Shown here one piece after another: positions 34,618 to 42,143 of a stretch of DNA of 44,942 nucleotides. The notes beneath the pieces are model-generated. The model was not told where the DNA came from. It ran no database searches and saw nothing but the letters and a program-made list of their open reading frames with translations. Positions within the stretch are counted from its first letter, which is position 1, and every line of letters starts with the position of its first letter. Position numbers and translations under genes: made by a program. The stretch comes from Bradyrhizobium sp. (GTDB taxonomy: Bacteria; Pseudomonadota; Alphaproteobacteria; Rhizobiales; Xanthobacteraceae). The stretch spans positions 1-44,942 of the forward strand of contig NZ_SSNA01000049.1 of NCBI RefSeq assembly GCF_004799445.1. Reading direction: 5' to 3'.

Positions 34618-36162
34618 CTACCGCGCTCCATCCCGCAGTTTGAACCTTTGGATCTTTCCGGTCGCGGTTTTCGGCAAGGCATCGACGACCTCGATCCAGC
34701 GCGGATATTTCCAGACCCCGATCTTCTGCTGGACGTGCTCTTTCAGCGCTTCCTGCAAGCCCTGGGTTTTCGCATCCGCGCGCAACACCACGAACGCCTT
34801 GGGCTTCAAAAGTCCTTCCGGATCGGCTTCGGGCACCACGGCGGCTTCCAGCACCGCCGGATGGGTGATCAGCGCGCTCTCGACCTCGAACGGCGATACC
34901 CAGATGCCGGACACCTTGAACATGTCGTCGCTGCGGCCGCAGAAGGTATAGCGTCCTTCGGCATCGCGAACGTATTTGTCGCCGGTCCGGGTCCAGTGGC
35001 CCTCGAAGGTGCGGCGGCTCTTGCTGCGCTGGTTCCAGTAGCCTTCGCCGGCCGAGGGCGCATCGACCAGCAGTTCGCCGACCTCGCCATCGGACACCTC
35101 GGCGCCGGCCTCGTTGACCAGCCGCACCTTGTAGCCCGGCACCGGGCGGCCGGATGTGCCGTATTTGATATCATCAGGCGAATTCGACAGAAAGATATGC
35201 AACAACTCGGTCGAGCCGACGCCGTCGAGAATATCGACGCCGAAGCGCGCCTTCCAGGCATTGCCGACCGACTCCGGCAACGCTTCGCCCGCCGAGGTGC
35301 AGATCCGCAGCCGTGTGCCGCCGCGCTCGTGCTTGAGCGCCTCATCGTGCAGCATCGCCGAGAATAGCGTCGGCACGCCGAAGAAAATGCTGGGATTGTA
35401 CTTGTTCATCAGCGCGAACATGGTCGCCGGCGTCGGACGCTCCGAATTGAGCACGGTGGTGGCGCCGACCGACATCGGAAACGTCAGCGCATTGCCGAGG
35501 CCGTAGGCGAAAAACAGTTTCGCGGCCGAGAGGCAAACGTCGTCCTCGCGAATCCCGAGCACTTGGCTGGCATAGGTCTCCGCGGTCGCGGCGAGATTGG
35601 AATGCAGATGCCGCACCCCCTTGGGCATGCCGGTCGAGCCTGACGAATACAGCCAGAACGCCGGCTCGTCGGCATGGGTCGGCACGGTCACGAAGCTGTC
35701 GCTCTCGCCGGCGAGTTCATCGGACAATTTCTTGAAGCCATGCGCGTCGTTGCCGCAAACGACGACATGATCGAGGTCGGACAACCGCCCGACCATGTCC
35801 TTGACCACCGGCAGCAGCGCCTCGGAAATGAACAGCACCCGTGCGCGGCAATCCGCCAGCACATAGGCGTATTGATCCGAAGTCAAAAGCGTATTGAGCG
35901 GCACCGGCACGATGCCGGCGCGGATCGCGCCCAGGAACACCGCCGGAAAATCCGTCGTGTCGAGCATGATCATCGCGACGCGCTCCTCGCGGCGGACGCC
36001 GAGGCGGCGCAGCATGTTGGCGACGCGGCGGCTCTGCTTCTGCAGATCGCCATAGGTCAGCTCGGAGACGGTATCGGTGAAGGCCAGTTTGCTGGCCCGG
36101 CCCTCATCGACATTGCGGTCGAGCAGCCAGGTCACGGCATTGTAGGAACCGGTGTCGCTCAC
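34618..36162 (-). CDS. Benzoate-CoA ligase
   Basis: An ANL-superfamily acyl-CoA synthetase of 514 residues that activates benzoate with ATP and CoA, the entry step of the box pathway. The AMP-binding P-loop is YSSGSTGMPKGVRHLH (near residue 174). Later motifs are YGLGNALTFPMSVGA, ICTSAGEALPESV, DGVGSTELLHIFLSN, the hinge-region SDDMFKVSGIWVSPFEVE and the catalytic lysine in LPKTATGKIQRFKLR. The overall pattern is that of BclA/BadA-type benzoate-CoA ligases, and position at the head of the box genes supports this; a related aryl acid is possible. It is divergent from boxR across a 259-bp promoter region. Confidence 0.92.
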   Translation of the reverse strand: MSDTGSYNAVTWLLDRNVDEGRASKLAFTDTVSELTYGDLQKQSRRVANMLRRLGVRREERVAMIMLDTTDFPAVFLGAIRAGIVPVPLNTLLTSDQYAYVLADCRARVLFISEALLPVVKDMVGRLSDLDHVVVCGNDAHGFKKLSDELAGESDSFVTVPTHADEPAFWLYSSGSTGMPKGVRHLHSNLAATAETYASQVLGIREDDVCLSAAKLFFAYGLGNALTFPMSVGATTVLNSERPTPATMFALMNKYNPSIFFGVPTLFSAMLHDEALKHERGGTRLRICTSAGEALPESVGNAWKARFGVDILDGVGSTELLHIFLSNSPDDIKYGTSGRPVPGYKVRLVNEAGAEVSDGEVGELLVDAPSAGEGYWNQRSKSRRTFEGHWTRTGDKYVRDAEGRYTFCGRSDDMFKVSGIWVSPFEVESALITHPAVLEAAVVPEADPEGLLKPKAFVVLRADAKTQGLQEALKEHVQQKIGVWKYPRWIEVVDALPKTATGKIQRFKLRDGAR

Positions 36163-36228
36163 GCCACGTCCCTCAAGCCCAGTCTCTTAAGCATAAGCAC
36201 GCCACGACGCTTCTCCCTGATTTTTTAA

Positions 36229-36296
36229 GAATTATAATTCATAGAAAGGCACCATGCGCGCTTGCTGTCAATCCTCTTCGGCATTATGATTCCTAG
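36229..36296. promoter_or_regulatory. Tandem AT-rich operator-like motif, ligase-boxR gap
   Basis: ATTATAATTCATAG (36231-36244) recurs as ATTATGATTCCTAG (36283-36296), 12 of 14 bases identical, with starts 52 bp apart (about five helical turns). The first copy is part of a perfect 12-bp palindrome, GAATTATAATTC (36229-36240). The surroundings are GC-rich, so two such matches are unlikely to be chance. They fit a regulator of the divergent ligase and boxR promoters. No TGCA-N6-TGCA occurs in this gap. Confidence 0.6.
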
Positions 36297-36421
36297 AGTT
36301 GGCTTCCAGTCTTTGTTTGACGCGTTTTCTTCCCGCGAACCGGCGCCCGCCCCCGGATCAAGTCCGAGGGCATGCTTGGCTCGAAAACGCTATCTAGGCG
36401 CGCGCGCTTCGCACGAGGATC

Positions 36422-37318
36422 ATGACCCAGGATAGCGATCCCGAAACCGGCTTTCTCGAACAGCTCGGCCAACGTGTCCGCACCATGCGCGCGCTGCGCG
36501 GCATGTCGCGCAAGGTGCTCGCCAAGGTCTCCGGCATTTCCGAACGCTATATCGCGCAACTTGAAAGCGGCAAGGGCAACGTCTCGATCGTACTGCTGCG
36601 CCGGGTCTCGAACGCGATGGGCGCGCATCTCGAGGACCTCATCCCCGCCACCGAGCCGGCGCCGGACTGGGCCGTGATCCGCGATCTCCTGCGGAAAGCC
36701 TCGCCGAACCAGATCGCGCAGGCCAAGGATATTCTCGCCGGTCAGGGCGGCGCGGCGCGGCGCGGCATATCGTTTGCCGGCATCGCCCTGATCGGCTTGC
36801 GCGGCGCCGGCAAGTCGACGCTCGGCAAGATGCTCGCCAAAAAAATCGGCTGGAGTTTCGTCGAACTCAACAAGGAAATCGAGGCGCAGAACGGCCTGTC
36901 GGTCGCCGAGATCATCGCGCTCTATGGCCAGGAAGGTTTCCGGCGCATGGAGCAGGCCGCGCTCGGACAATTGCTGGCGCGCAAGGAATTGACGGTGCTG
37001 GCCACCGGCGGCGGCATCGTCTCCGAGCCCTTGACCTTCGACCTGATTTTATCCTCGTTCTACACGATCTGGCTGAAGGCCGAACCGGAAGAACATATGG
37101 CGCGGGTGCGCCGCCAGGGCGATCTGCGCCCGATGGCCGACGACCGCTCGGCGATGGCGGAATTGCGCACCATCCTGAAGAGCCGCGAGCCGCTCTACGC
37201 CCGCGCCGCCGCCGTGGTCGACACCGCGGGGCTCAGCGTGGATGCAGCAGCCGCACGCCTGATCGACGCGGTGGCGCCGGTGCTGCAAAACGAGTCGCGG
37301 ATGTTCGCGCGGGGCTGA
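36422..37318 (+). CDS. boxR: BoxR-type regulator: HTH fused to shikimate-kinase-like domain
   Basis: A benzoyl-CoA-responsive regulator of 298 residues. The N-terminus (about 16-73) is an XRE-type helix-turn-helix: LGQRVRTMRALRGMSRKVLAKVSGISERYIAQLESGKGNVS. After a linker, a shikimate-kinase-like domain begins with P-loop GLRGAGKST (125-133) and continues with FVELNKEIEAQNGLSVAEI, LATGGGIV and RGDLRPM-like RRQGDLRPMADD. This architecture defines BzdR/BoxR, where the kinase-like part senses benzoyl-CoA rather than phosphorylating shikimate. It diverges from the benzoate-CoA ligase gene and probably represses the box genes until benzoyl-CoA builds up. Confidence 0.94.
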   Translation: MTQDSDPETGFLEQLGQRVRTMRALRGMSRKVLAKVSGISERYIAQLESGKGNVSIVLLRRVSNAMGAHLEDLIPATEPAPDWAVIRDLLRKASPNQIAQAKDILAGQGGAARRGISFAGIALIGLRGAGKSTLGKMLAKKIGWSFVELNKEIEAQNGLSVAEIIALYGQEGFRRMEQAALGQLLARKELTVLATGGGIVSEPLTFDLILSSFYTIWLKAEPEEHMARVRRQGDLRPMADDRSAMAELRTILKSREPLYARAAAVVDTAGLSVDAAAARLIDAVAPVLQNESRMFARG

Positions 37319-37395
37319 GCCTGGGATCCGCTGATTTTCGGATTTCCTGATTTCTGCACCTCGCGCTTTTTTGCTATTCGCGATACTCCTCAGCC

Positions 37396-37923
37396 ATGAA
37401 ACTGCTGTTCCTGCATGGCGCGCCGGCGGCCGGCAAACTGACGGTCGCCAAAGCCGTGCTCGGAACGGTGCCGGGGCGGCTGTTCGACAATCATGCGGCG
37501 ATCGACCTGGCACGCACGGTGTTTGACTTCGGCGCGCCCGGGTTCTGGATGCTGGTGCATAACGTCAGGTGCGCGGCGCTCGACGCCGCCGCGGCGCACG
37601 GCGTTTCGCTTGTGGTCACCACCTTCTGCTATGCGGAGCCGGACGATCGCCCGCAATATGAGGATTTCGAAGCGATCATGCGACGGCGCGGCGGCGAATT
37701 GCTGCCGGTGTTCCTGCACTGCTCCCGCGAGGAGGCCATTCGCAGGATCGGCAATCCCGACCGCGTCGAGCGCCGGAAGATGACGTCGGCGGAAGCCCTG
37801 CTCAGAGACCTCGAGCTTTACAACCTTTCGCCGCTGCCGCGGGCCGACTGCCTCAGGCTGGATACCGAAGTGAGATCGGCGGAAGCGACCGCGCGCGAGA
37901 TCGTCAGCCACTTTGGCCTATAG
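37396..37923 (+). CDS. Small P-loop kinase-like protein
   Basis: A 175-residue P-loop protein. Walker A is GAPAAGKLT at residues 8-16 (MKLLFLHGAPAAGKLTVAKAV). The family resembles shikimate/adenylate-kinase-like ATPases of unknown substrate that often carry the AAA family label. A second region, SLVVTTFCYAEPDDRP, may be the substrate loop, and HCSREEAIRRIGNPDR resembles the lid of such kinases. It is 77 bp after boxR on the same strand. Whether it belongs to the pathway or is a housekeeping neighbour cannot be told. Confidence 0.75.
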   Translation: MKLLFLHGAPAAGKLTVAKAVLGTVPGRLFDNHAAIDLARTVFDFGAPGFWMLVHNVRCAALDAAAAHGVSLVVTTFCYAEPDDRPQYEDFEAIMRRRGGELLPVFLHCSREEAIRRIGNPDRVERRKMTSAEALLRDLELYNLSPLPRADCLRLDTEVRSAEATAREIVSHFGL

Positions 37924-37974
37924 CGCCCAAGCGGCCGGCAAGGAATCCGCTTGCCCTGAACCGCCAGCCTAGTA

Positions 37975-37988
37975 ATTTGATTTCAAAT
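37975..37988. promoter_or_regulatory. Palindrome before the Rieske gene
   Basis: ATTTGATTTCAAAT has perfect 6-bp arms around two T residues and lies 39 bp before the Rieske ATG in an otherwise GC-rich gap. The position suits an operator for the oxygenase gene. No matching second site was seen, so the regulator is unknown. Confidence 0.45.
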
Positions 37989-38026
37989 AACTTTTGAGCG
38001 CGCCACCGCGAGAGGACGCGACCGCC

Positions 38027-39385
38027 ATGATGAGCCAGGAACAAAACGACCTGATCACCCGCACGGGACCCAAAGACGCGTGCGGGAAATTGATGCGGAT
38101 GTACTGGCAGCCGGCGGCGCTGGTCGACGAACTGGGGGGGACGCGGCCGGTGCGACCGGTCAAATTGCTCGGCGAAGATCTGGTGCTGTTTCGCGACGAA
38201 GCGGGACATTACGGCCTGATCGAGCGGCACTGCGCGCATCGCGGCGCCGACCTTGCGTTCGGGCGGCTGGAAAACGGCGGCCTGCGCTGCGCCTTCCATG
38301 GCTGGCTGTTCGACGCCTCGGGCCAATGCCTGGAAACCCCGGCCGAGCCGAAGGATTCGCAACTCTGCAAGGGCGTCAGGCAGCGCGCCTATCCCGTGGT
38401 GGAAAGAAGCGGGATCCTCTGGGCGTATCTCGGCGAGGGCGAGCCGCCGGCCTTTGCCGAGATCGATTGTTTTGTGGCGCCCGCCAGCCACACCTTCGCC
38501 TTCAAGGGCCACATCAACTGCAACTGGCTGCAGGCGCTCGAGGTCGGCATCGACCCGTCGCATGCTTCGTTCCTGCATCGCTTCTTCGAGGACGAGGATA
38601 CCTCAGGCGGGTACGGCCGCCAGTTCCGTGGTGCGTCGGCCGGCACGGATTTGCCGATGACAAAGATCCTGCGCGAATATGACCGGCCCATCATCAATGT
38701 CGAGCACACCGAATACGGGTTGCGGCTGGTCGCGCTGCGCGAGATCGACGACGAGCGCACCCATGTGCGCGTGACCAATCAATTGTTCCCGCATGGCTTC
38801 GTCATCCCCATGAGCACGGAGATGACGATCACGCAGTGGCACGTGCCGATCGATGACGAGAACTGCTACTGGTACGCGATCTTCACCTCCTATTCGACGC
38901 CGGTCGACAAGAACAAGATGCGCGACCAGCGCCTCGAACTCTACGAGCTGCCGGATTATCGCTCGCGCAAGAACAAGGCCAACGATTACGGGTTCGATCC
39001 GCACGAGCAGGCGAGTTCGACCTATACCGGCATGGGCAATGACATCAACGTGCACGACCAGTGGGCGGTGGAATCGATGGGTGCGATCCAGGACCGCACC
39101 CGCGAGCACCTCGGCACCGCCGACAAGGCGATCGTGCAGTATCGCCGCCTGCTGCGGCAGGAAATCGAAAAGGTCGCAGGCGGCCAGAAGCCGTTCATGT
39201 TCCTCGACGCCGCGCATGCCAAGAGCATCCAGGGGCCGGCGGCGATGGATGGTATCGGGCCGACGCGGGGTTGGGAAACCTTTTGGATGGAAGTCGACGT
39301 CAAGCGCCGCCGCGGCGCGCCGTGGGCCGCACCTGTGCCGCAGGAGATCGCCGACAAGATGCCTCATCTGAGAGCGGTCAAGTGA
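38027..39385 (+). CDS. Rieske non-haem iron oxygenase, alpha subunit
   Basis: A 452-residue aromatic-ring oxygenase or O/N-demethylase large subunit. The Rieske cluster ligands are C69, H71, C88 and H91 (RHCAHRGADLAFG and LRCAFHGWLF), spacing C-x-H-x16-C-x2-H. The mononuclear iron site includes D176, H179 and H184 in GIDPSHASFLHRFF. It resembles the phthalate-dioxygenase/LigX-like branch that works with a separate ferredoxin-reductase; no small subunit or reductase is in the window. The ATG at 38027 is preferred over a TTG at 37994. The next gene, a glutamine-synthetase-like ligase, starts 150 bp on and may be co-transcribed. Confidence 0.92.
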   Translation: MMSQEQNDLITRTGPKDACGKLMRMYWQPAALVDELGGTRPVRPVKLLGEDLVLFRDEAGHYGLIERHCAHRGADLAFGRLENGGLRCAFHGWLFDASGQCLETPAEPKDSQLCKGVRQRAYPVVERSGILWAYLGEGEPPAFAEIDCFVAPASHTFAFKGHINCNWLQALEVGIDPSHASFLHRFFEDEDTSGGYGRQFRGASAGTDLPMTKILREYDRPIINVEHTEYGLRLVALREIDDERTHVRVTNQLFPHGFVIPMSTEMTITQWHVPIDDENCYWYAIFTSYSTPVDKNKMRDQRLELYELPDYRSRKNKANDYGFDPHEQASSTYTGMGNDINVHDQWAVESMGAIQDRTREHLGTADKAIVQYRRLLRQEIEKVAGGQKPFMFLDAAHAKSIQGPAAMDGIGPTRGWETFWMEVDVKRRRGAPWAAPVPQEIADKMPHLRAVK

Positions 39386-39396
39386 TCGCATCTCTT

Positions 39397-39513
39397 CGTC
39401 ATTGCGAGCGCAGCGAAGCAATCCATCGTCTGTCATTCCGGGGCGATGCGCAGCATCGAACCCGGAATCTCGAGATTCCGGGTCTGGTGCTGACGCACCA
39501 TCCCGGAATGACG
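39397..39513. repeat. Two adjoining palindromic-repeat elements
   Basis: The first 29 bases, CGTCATTGCGAG through AAGCAATCCA (39397-39425), are the exact reverse complement of 10561-10589. From 39432 a second element opens with GTCATTCCGGGG and closes with CCCGGAATGAC (to 39512), with an inner CGGAATCTCGAGATTCCG palindrome. They fill the gap between the Rieske gene and the glutamine-synthetase-like gene. Confidence 0.88.
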
Positions 39514-39535
39514 GCAGCTCCGAGGGAGTGACGCG

Positions 39536-40972
39536 TTGAGTTTTGTCAGGCGTCACGGTCTCTGGTCCGACCAGCAGAAGGAAGCCGCAGTTCGTCTTGC
39601 GCGCATCGTCGAGGAACAGAAGCTCGAAGTCATCCGGCTGTCGTTTCCCGATCAGCACGGCATCCTGCGCGGCAAGACGCTGGTGGCGGGAGAGGCGCTG
39701 GCCTCATTGGAAAGCGGCTGCACCATCACCACCACGATGTTCGCCAAGGATACCGCGCATCGCACGGTATTTCCGGTCTTCACCTCCGGCGGCGGTTTCG
39801 GGATGCGGGAGATGGAGGGCGCCGCCGATGTGCTGATGGTGCCGGACCCCACAAGCTTTCGCGTGCTGCCATGGGCGCCCGCCACCGGCTGGCTGCTCTG
39901 CGATGTGTATTTTGCCGACGGGCGGCCGGTGCCGTTCGCAACCCGCCATCTCTACAAGTCCGTGCTCACGAAGCTTGAGCAGCGCGGCTACGATTTCGTC
40001 GCCGGGTTAGAGGTTGAATTCCACATCTTCAAACTCGAAGATGCAAAAATGTCGCCCGAGGACGCCGGCCAACCGGGCCAGCCTCCCGACGTCAGCCTGC
40101 TGTCGCACGGCTATCAATATCTGACCGAACAGCGCTATGACCAGATGGAGCCGGTGCTGGAGATCGTGCGCCGAGATATCCTGGCGCTCGGCCTGCCGCT
40201 GCGATCGATCGAGGTCGAGTTCGGCCCGAGCCAGTGCGAATTCACGTTCAAGCCGACCAAGGGGCTTGAGCCCGCCGACACCATGGTGCTGTTCCGCAGC
40301 GCGGTGAAGCAGATCTGCCAGCGCCACGGCTATCACGCGACCTTCATGTGCCGCCCCAAGCTGCCGAACGCGTTCGCGTCCGGCTGGCATCTGCATCAAT
40401 CGATCGTCGCGCGCGCCGGCGGCGAGAACGCGTTCATGAACAAGGGTGGCAACGAGGTGTTGAGCGCGTTCGGCCGTCATTATCTCGCAGGCCTGCTGCA
40501 GCACGCTCGCGCTTCGGCCGTGTTCACGACTCCGACCATCAACGGTTACAAGCGCTATCGGTCCTATTCGCTGGCGCCGGACCGCGCGATCTGGGGTAAG
40601 GATAATCGCGGCGTGATGGTGCGCGTGCTCGGCGCGCCCGACGATCCCGCGACAAGGCTGGAAAACCGCATCGGCGAGCCCGCCGCCAACCCCTATCTGT
40701 ACATGGCCTCGCAGATTCTGTCGGGCCTTGACGGCGTCGACCGCGCGCTCGATCCCGGCCCCTCCGCGGACACGCCGTATGAGACGCAGGCTGCGCTGCT
40801 GCCGAAGACGCTGCGCGAAGCGGTCGATGCGCTGAAGGACGACCAGTTCTTCCGCGACGCGCTCGGCGCCGGCTTTGTCGACTATTACACCCACATCAAG
40901 AACGCCGAGATCGAGCGCTTCCAGGCCGAAGTGTCGGACTGGGAGCAGCGCGAATATTTCGAGATGTTTTGA
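39536..40972 (+). CDS. Glutamine-synthetase-like gamma-glutamyl ligase
   Basis: A 478-residue member of the glutamine synthetase superfamily, the fold that joins the gamma-carboxyl of glutamate to an amine using ATP. Active-site regions are intact: GLEVEFHIF and GPSQCEFTF (metal-binding glutamates), ATFMCRPKLPNAFASGWHLHQS, NGYKRYRSYSLAPDRAIWGKDNRGVMVRV, and RLENRIGEPAANPYLYMASQILSGLDG. The start is TTG, supported by GAGGGAG about seven bases upstream. Non-GlnA members make gamma-glutamyl-putrescine (PuuA), gamma-glutamylanilide (TdnQ/AtdA1) or gamma-glutamyl-isopropylamide (IpuC). Lying directly behind a Rieske oxygenase, it most resembles the aniline arrangement. It is unlikely to be the cell's main glutamine synthetase. 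Confidence 0.9.
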   Translation: MSFVRRHGLWSDQQKEAAVRLARIVEEQKLEVIRLSFPDQHGILRGKTLVAGEALASLESGCTITTTMFAKDTAHRTVFPVFTSGGGFGMREMEGAADVLMVPDPTSFRVLPWAPATGWLLCDVYFADGRPVPFATRHLYKSVLTKLEQRGYDFVAGLEVEFHIFKLEDAKMSPEDAGQPGQPPDVSLLSHGYQYLTEQRYDQMEPVLEIVRRDILALGLPLRSIEVEFGPSQCEFTFKPTKGLEPADTMVLFRSAVKQICQRHGYHATFMCRPKLPNAFASGWHLHQSIVARAGGENAFMNKGGNEVLSAFGRHYLAGLLQHARASAVFTTPTINGYKRYRSYSLAPDRAIWGKDNRGVMVRVLGAPDDPATRLENRIGEPAANPYLYMASQILSGLDGVDRALDPGPSADTPYETQAALLPKTLREAVDALKDDQFFRDALGAGFVDYYTHIKNAEIERFQAEVSDWEQREYFEMF

Positions 40973-41182
40973 GAGTTATGATTCCCGTCATTCTGCGGCG
41001 GTGCCAATGACGCCTTCGCAATAGCGAAGAGAAGCGCTCCGGCCCTCGCGAACAGCACGCGTGGGCGGTGCAGCATGCGGTGACTAGCGGGGATAAGTGT
41101 ACCGCGGGCCGCGCCTCCAATTCACGTTCAGGTGTTGAGCGATTAGTGAGATCAGGAGGATCAGTCCTTACCGAGGTCAGAC

Positions 41183-41398
41183 ATGTTCGCACGCCCCCGA
41201 GATTTGGCGGACCGGATGTTTGCCGCTCCGCAGCCGAAGACCTTCACGCTGCCTGTTGAAGCAGCTCGCCTGAAAGCCCGCGAAATCCTCGGTCGATTTC
41301 CGCAGGCCGGGTACATGGCTGTGGTCGAAAACTGGCGACAGCTTCCCGACGGTCAGATCGAATTCACGATGCGGCACCTTCCGGCTGCGGACCGATAA
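41183..41398 (+). CDS. Small conserved-looking protein, function unknown
   Basis: A 71-residue basic protein beginning MFARPRDLADRMFAAPQPK with GAGG seven bases before the ATG. It has no signal peptide, membrane segment or cysteine. The central part KAREILGRFPQAGYMAVVENWRQLPDGQIEFTMRHL alternates like a small alpha-beta fold. It stands alone between the glutamine-synthetase-like gene and the converging liv genes. The 210 bp before it holds no other gene. I do not recognise a family. Confidence 0.6.
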   Translation: MFARPRDLADRMFAAPQPKTFTLPVEAARLKAREILGRFPQAGYMAVVENWRQLPDGQIEFTMRHLPAADR

Positions 41399-41423
41399 GC
41401 TCGTCGGGATTCGCCCAACGCCG

Positions 41424-42143
41424 TCAAATCCCCAGATACCGATGCTGCAGATCGGGCTCGGCGATCAGCTGCGCCGACGTGCCGCTCCACACCGCCCTGC
41501 CCCGCTCGATGATGTAGTGCCGGTCGGCAATGCGGGTGAGATTTTCCACGTTCTTGTCGATCACCAGCACCGACTGGCCGCGTGCCTTGAGCATCGACAG
41601 GCAGTTCCAGATTTCCTCGCGGATCAGCGGCGCCAGCCCCTCGGTGGCCTCGTCCAGGATCAATAGCCGCGGGTTGGTCATCAGCGCGCGCCCCACCGCC
41701 AGCATCTGCTGCTCGCCGCCGGAAAGCTGGTTACCCATGTTGTTGCCGCGCTCGGCGAGCCGCGGGAACAGCGCGTGGATCTTGTCCAGCGTCCACGGAT
41801 CGGCGCTGCCCAGCCGGTTGGCGGAGGCCGCGACCAGATTTTCGCGCACGGTGAGGTTTGGAAAAATCTGGCGGCCCTCGGGGACGAGGCCAATGCCAAG
41901 TTGCGCAATCCGAAACGAGGCAAGCCCGCGCACGTCATGTCCGCTGAAGCGGATCGTGCCTGATCGCGCCGGCGTCAATCCCAGGATGGAGCGGATAGTC
42001 GTGGTTTTTCCCATGCCGTTGCGGCCCATCAGGGCCACCATCTCGCCCGGAAGAATCTGCAGCGATAGGCCGAACAGCACCTGGCTCAGGCCATAGCAGG
42101 TCTCTATACCCTCGACTTCGAGCAAAGGCGCGGCTTCAGCCAT
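41424..42143 (-). CDS. livF: Branched-chain-type ABC transporter ATPase, LivF
   Basis: The second ATPase of a HAAT-family importer, 239 residues. Walker A ALMGRNGMGKTTTIRSILG, Q-loop LVPEGRQIFPNLTV, signature NQLSGGEQQMLAVGRAL, Walker B RLLILDEATEGLAPLI and the LivF-type C-terminus RGRAVWSGTSAQLIAEPDLQHRYLGI are present. Its start overlaps livG by eight bases. It is the last gene of the livHMGF unit. The neighbourhood, next to box and oxygenase genes, makes an aromatic acid as likely a substrate as an amino acid. Confidence 0.95.
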   Translation of the reverse strand: MAEAAPLLEVEGIETCYGLSQVLFGLSLQILPGEMVALMGRNGMGKTTTIRSILGLTPARSGTIRFSGHDVRGLASFRIAQLGIGLVPEGRQIFPNLTVRENLVAASANRLGSADPWTLDKIHALFPRLAERGNNMGNQLSGGEQQMLAVGRALMTNPRLLILDEATEGLAPLIREEIWNCLSMLKARGQSVLVIDKNVENLTRIADRHYIIERGRAVWSGTSAQLIAEPDLQHRYLGI

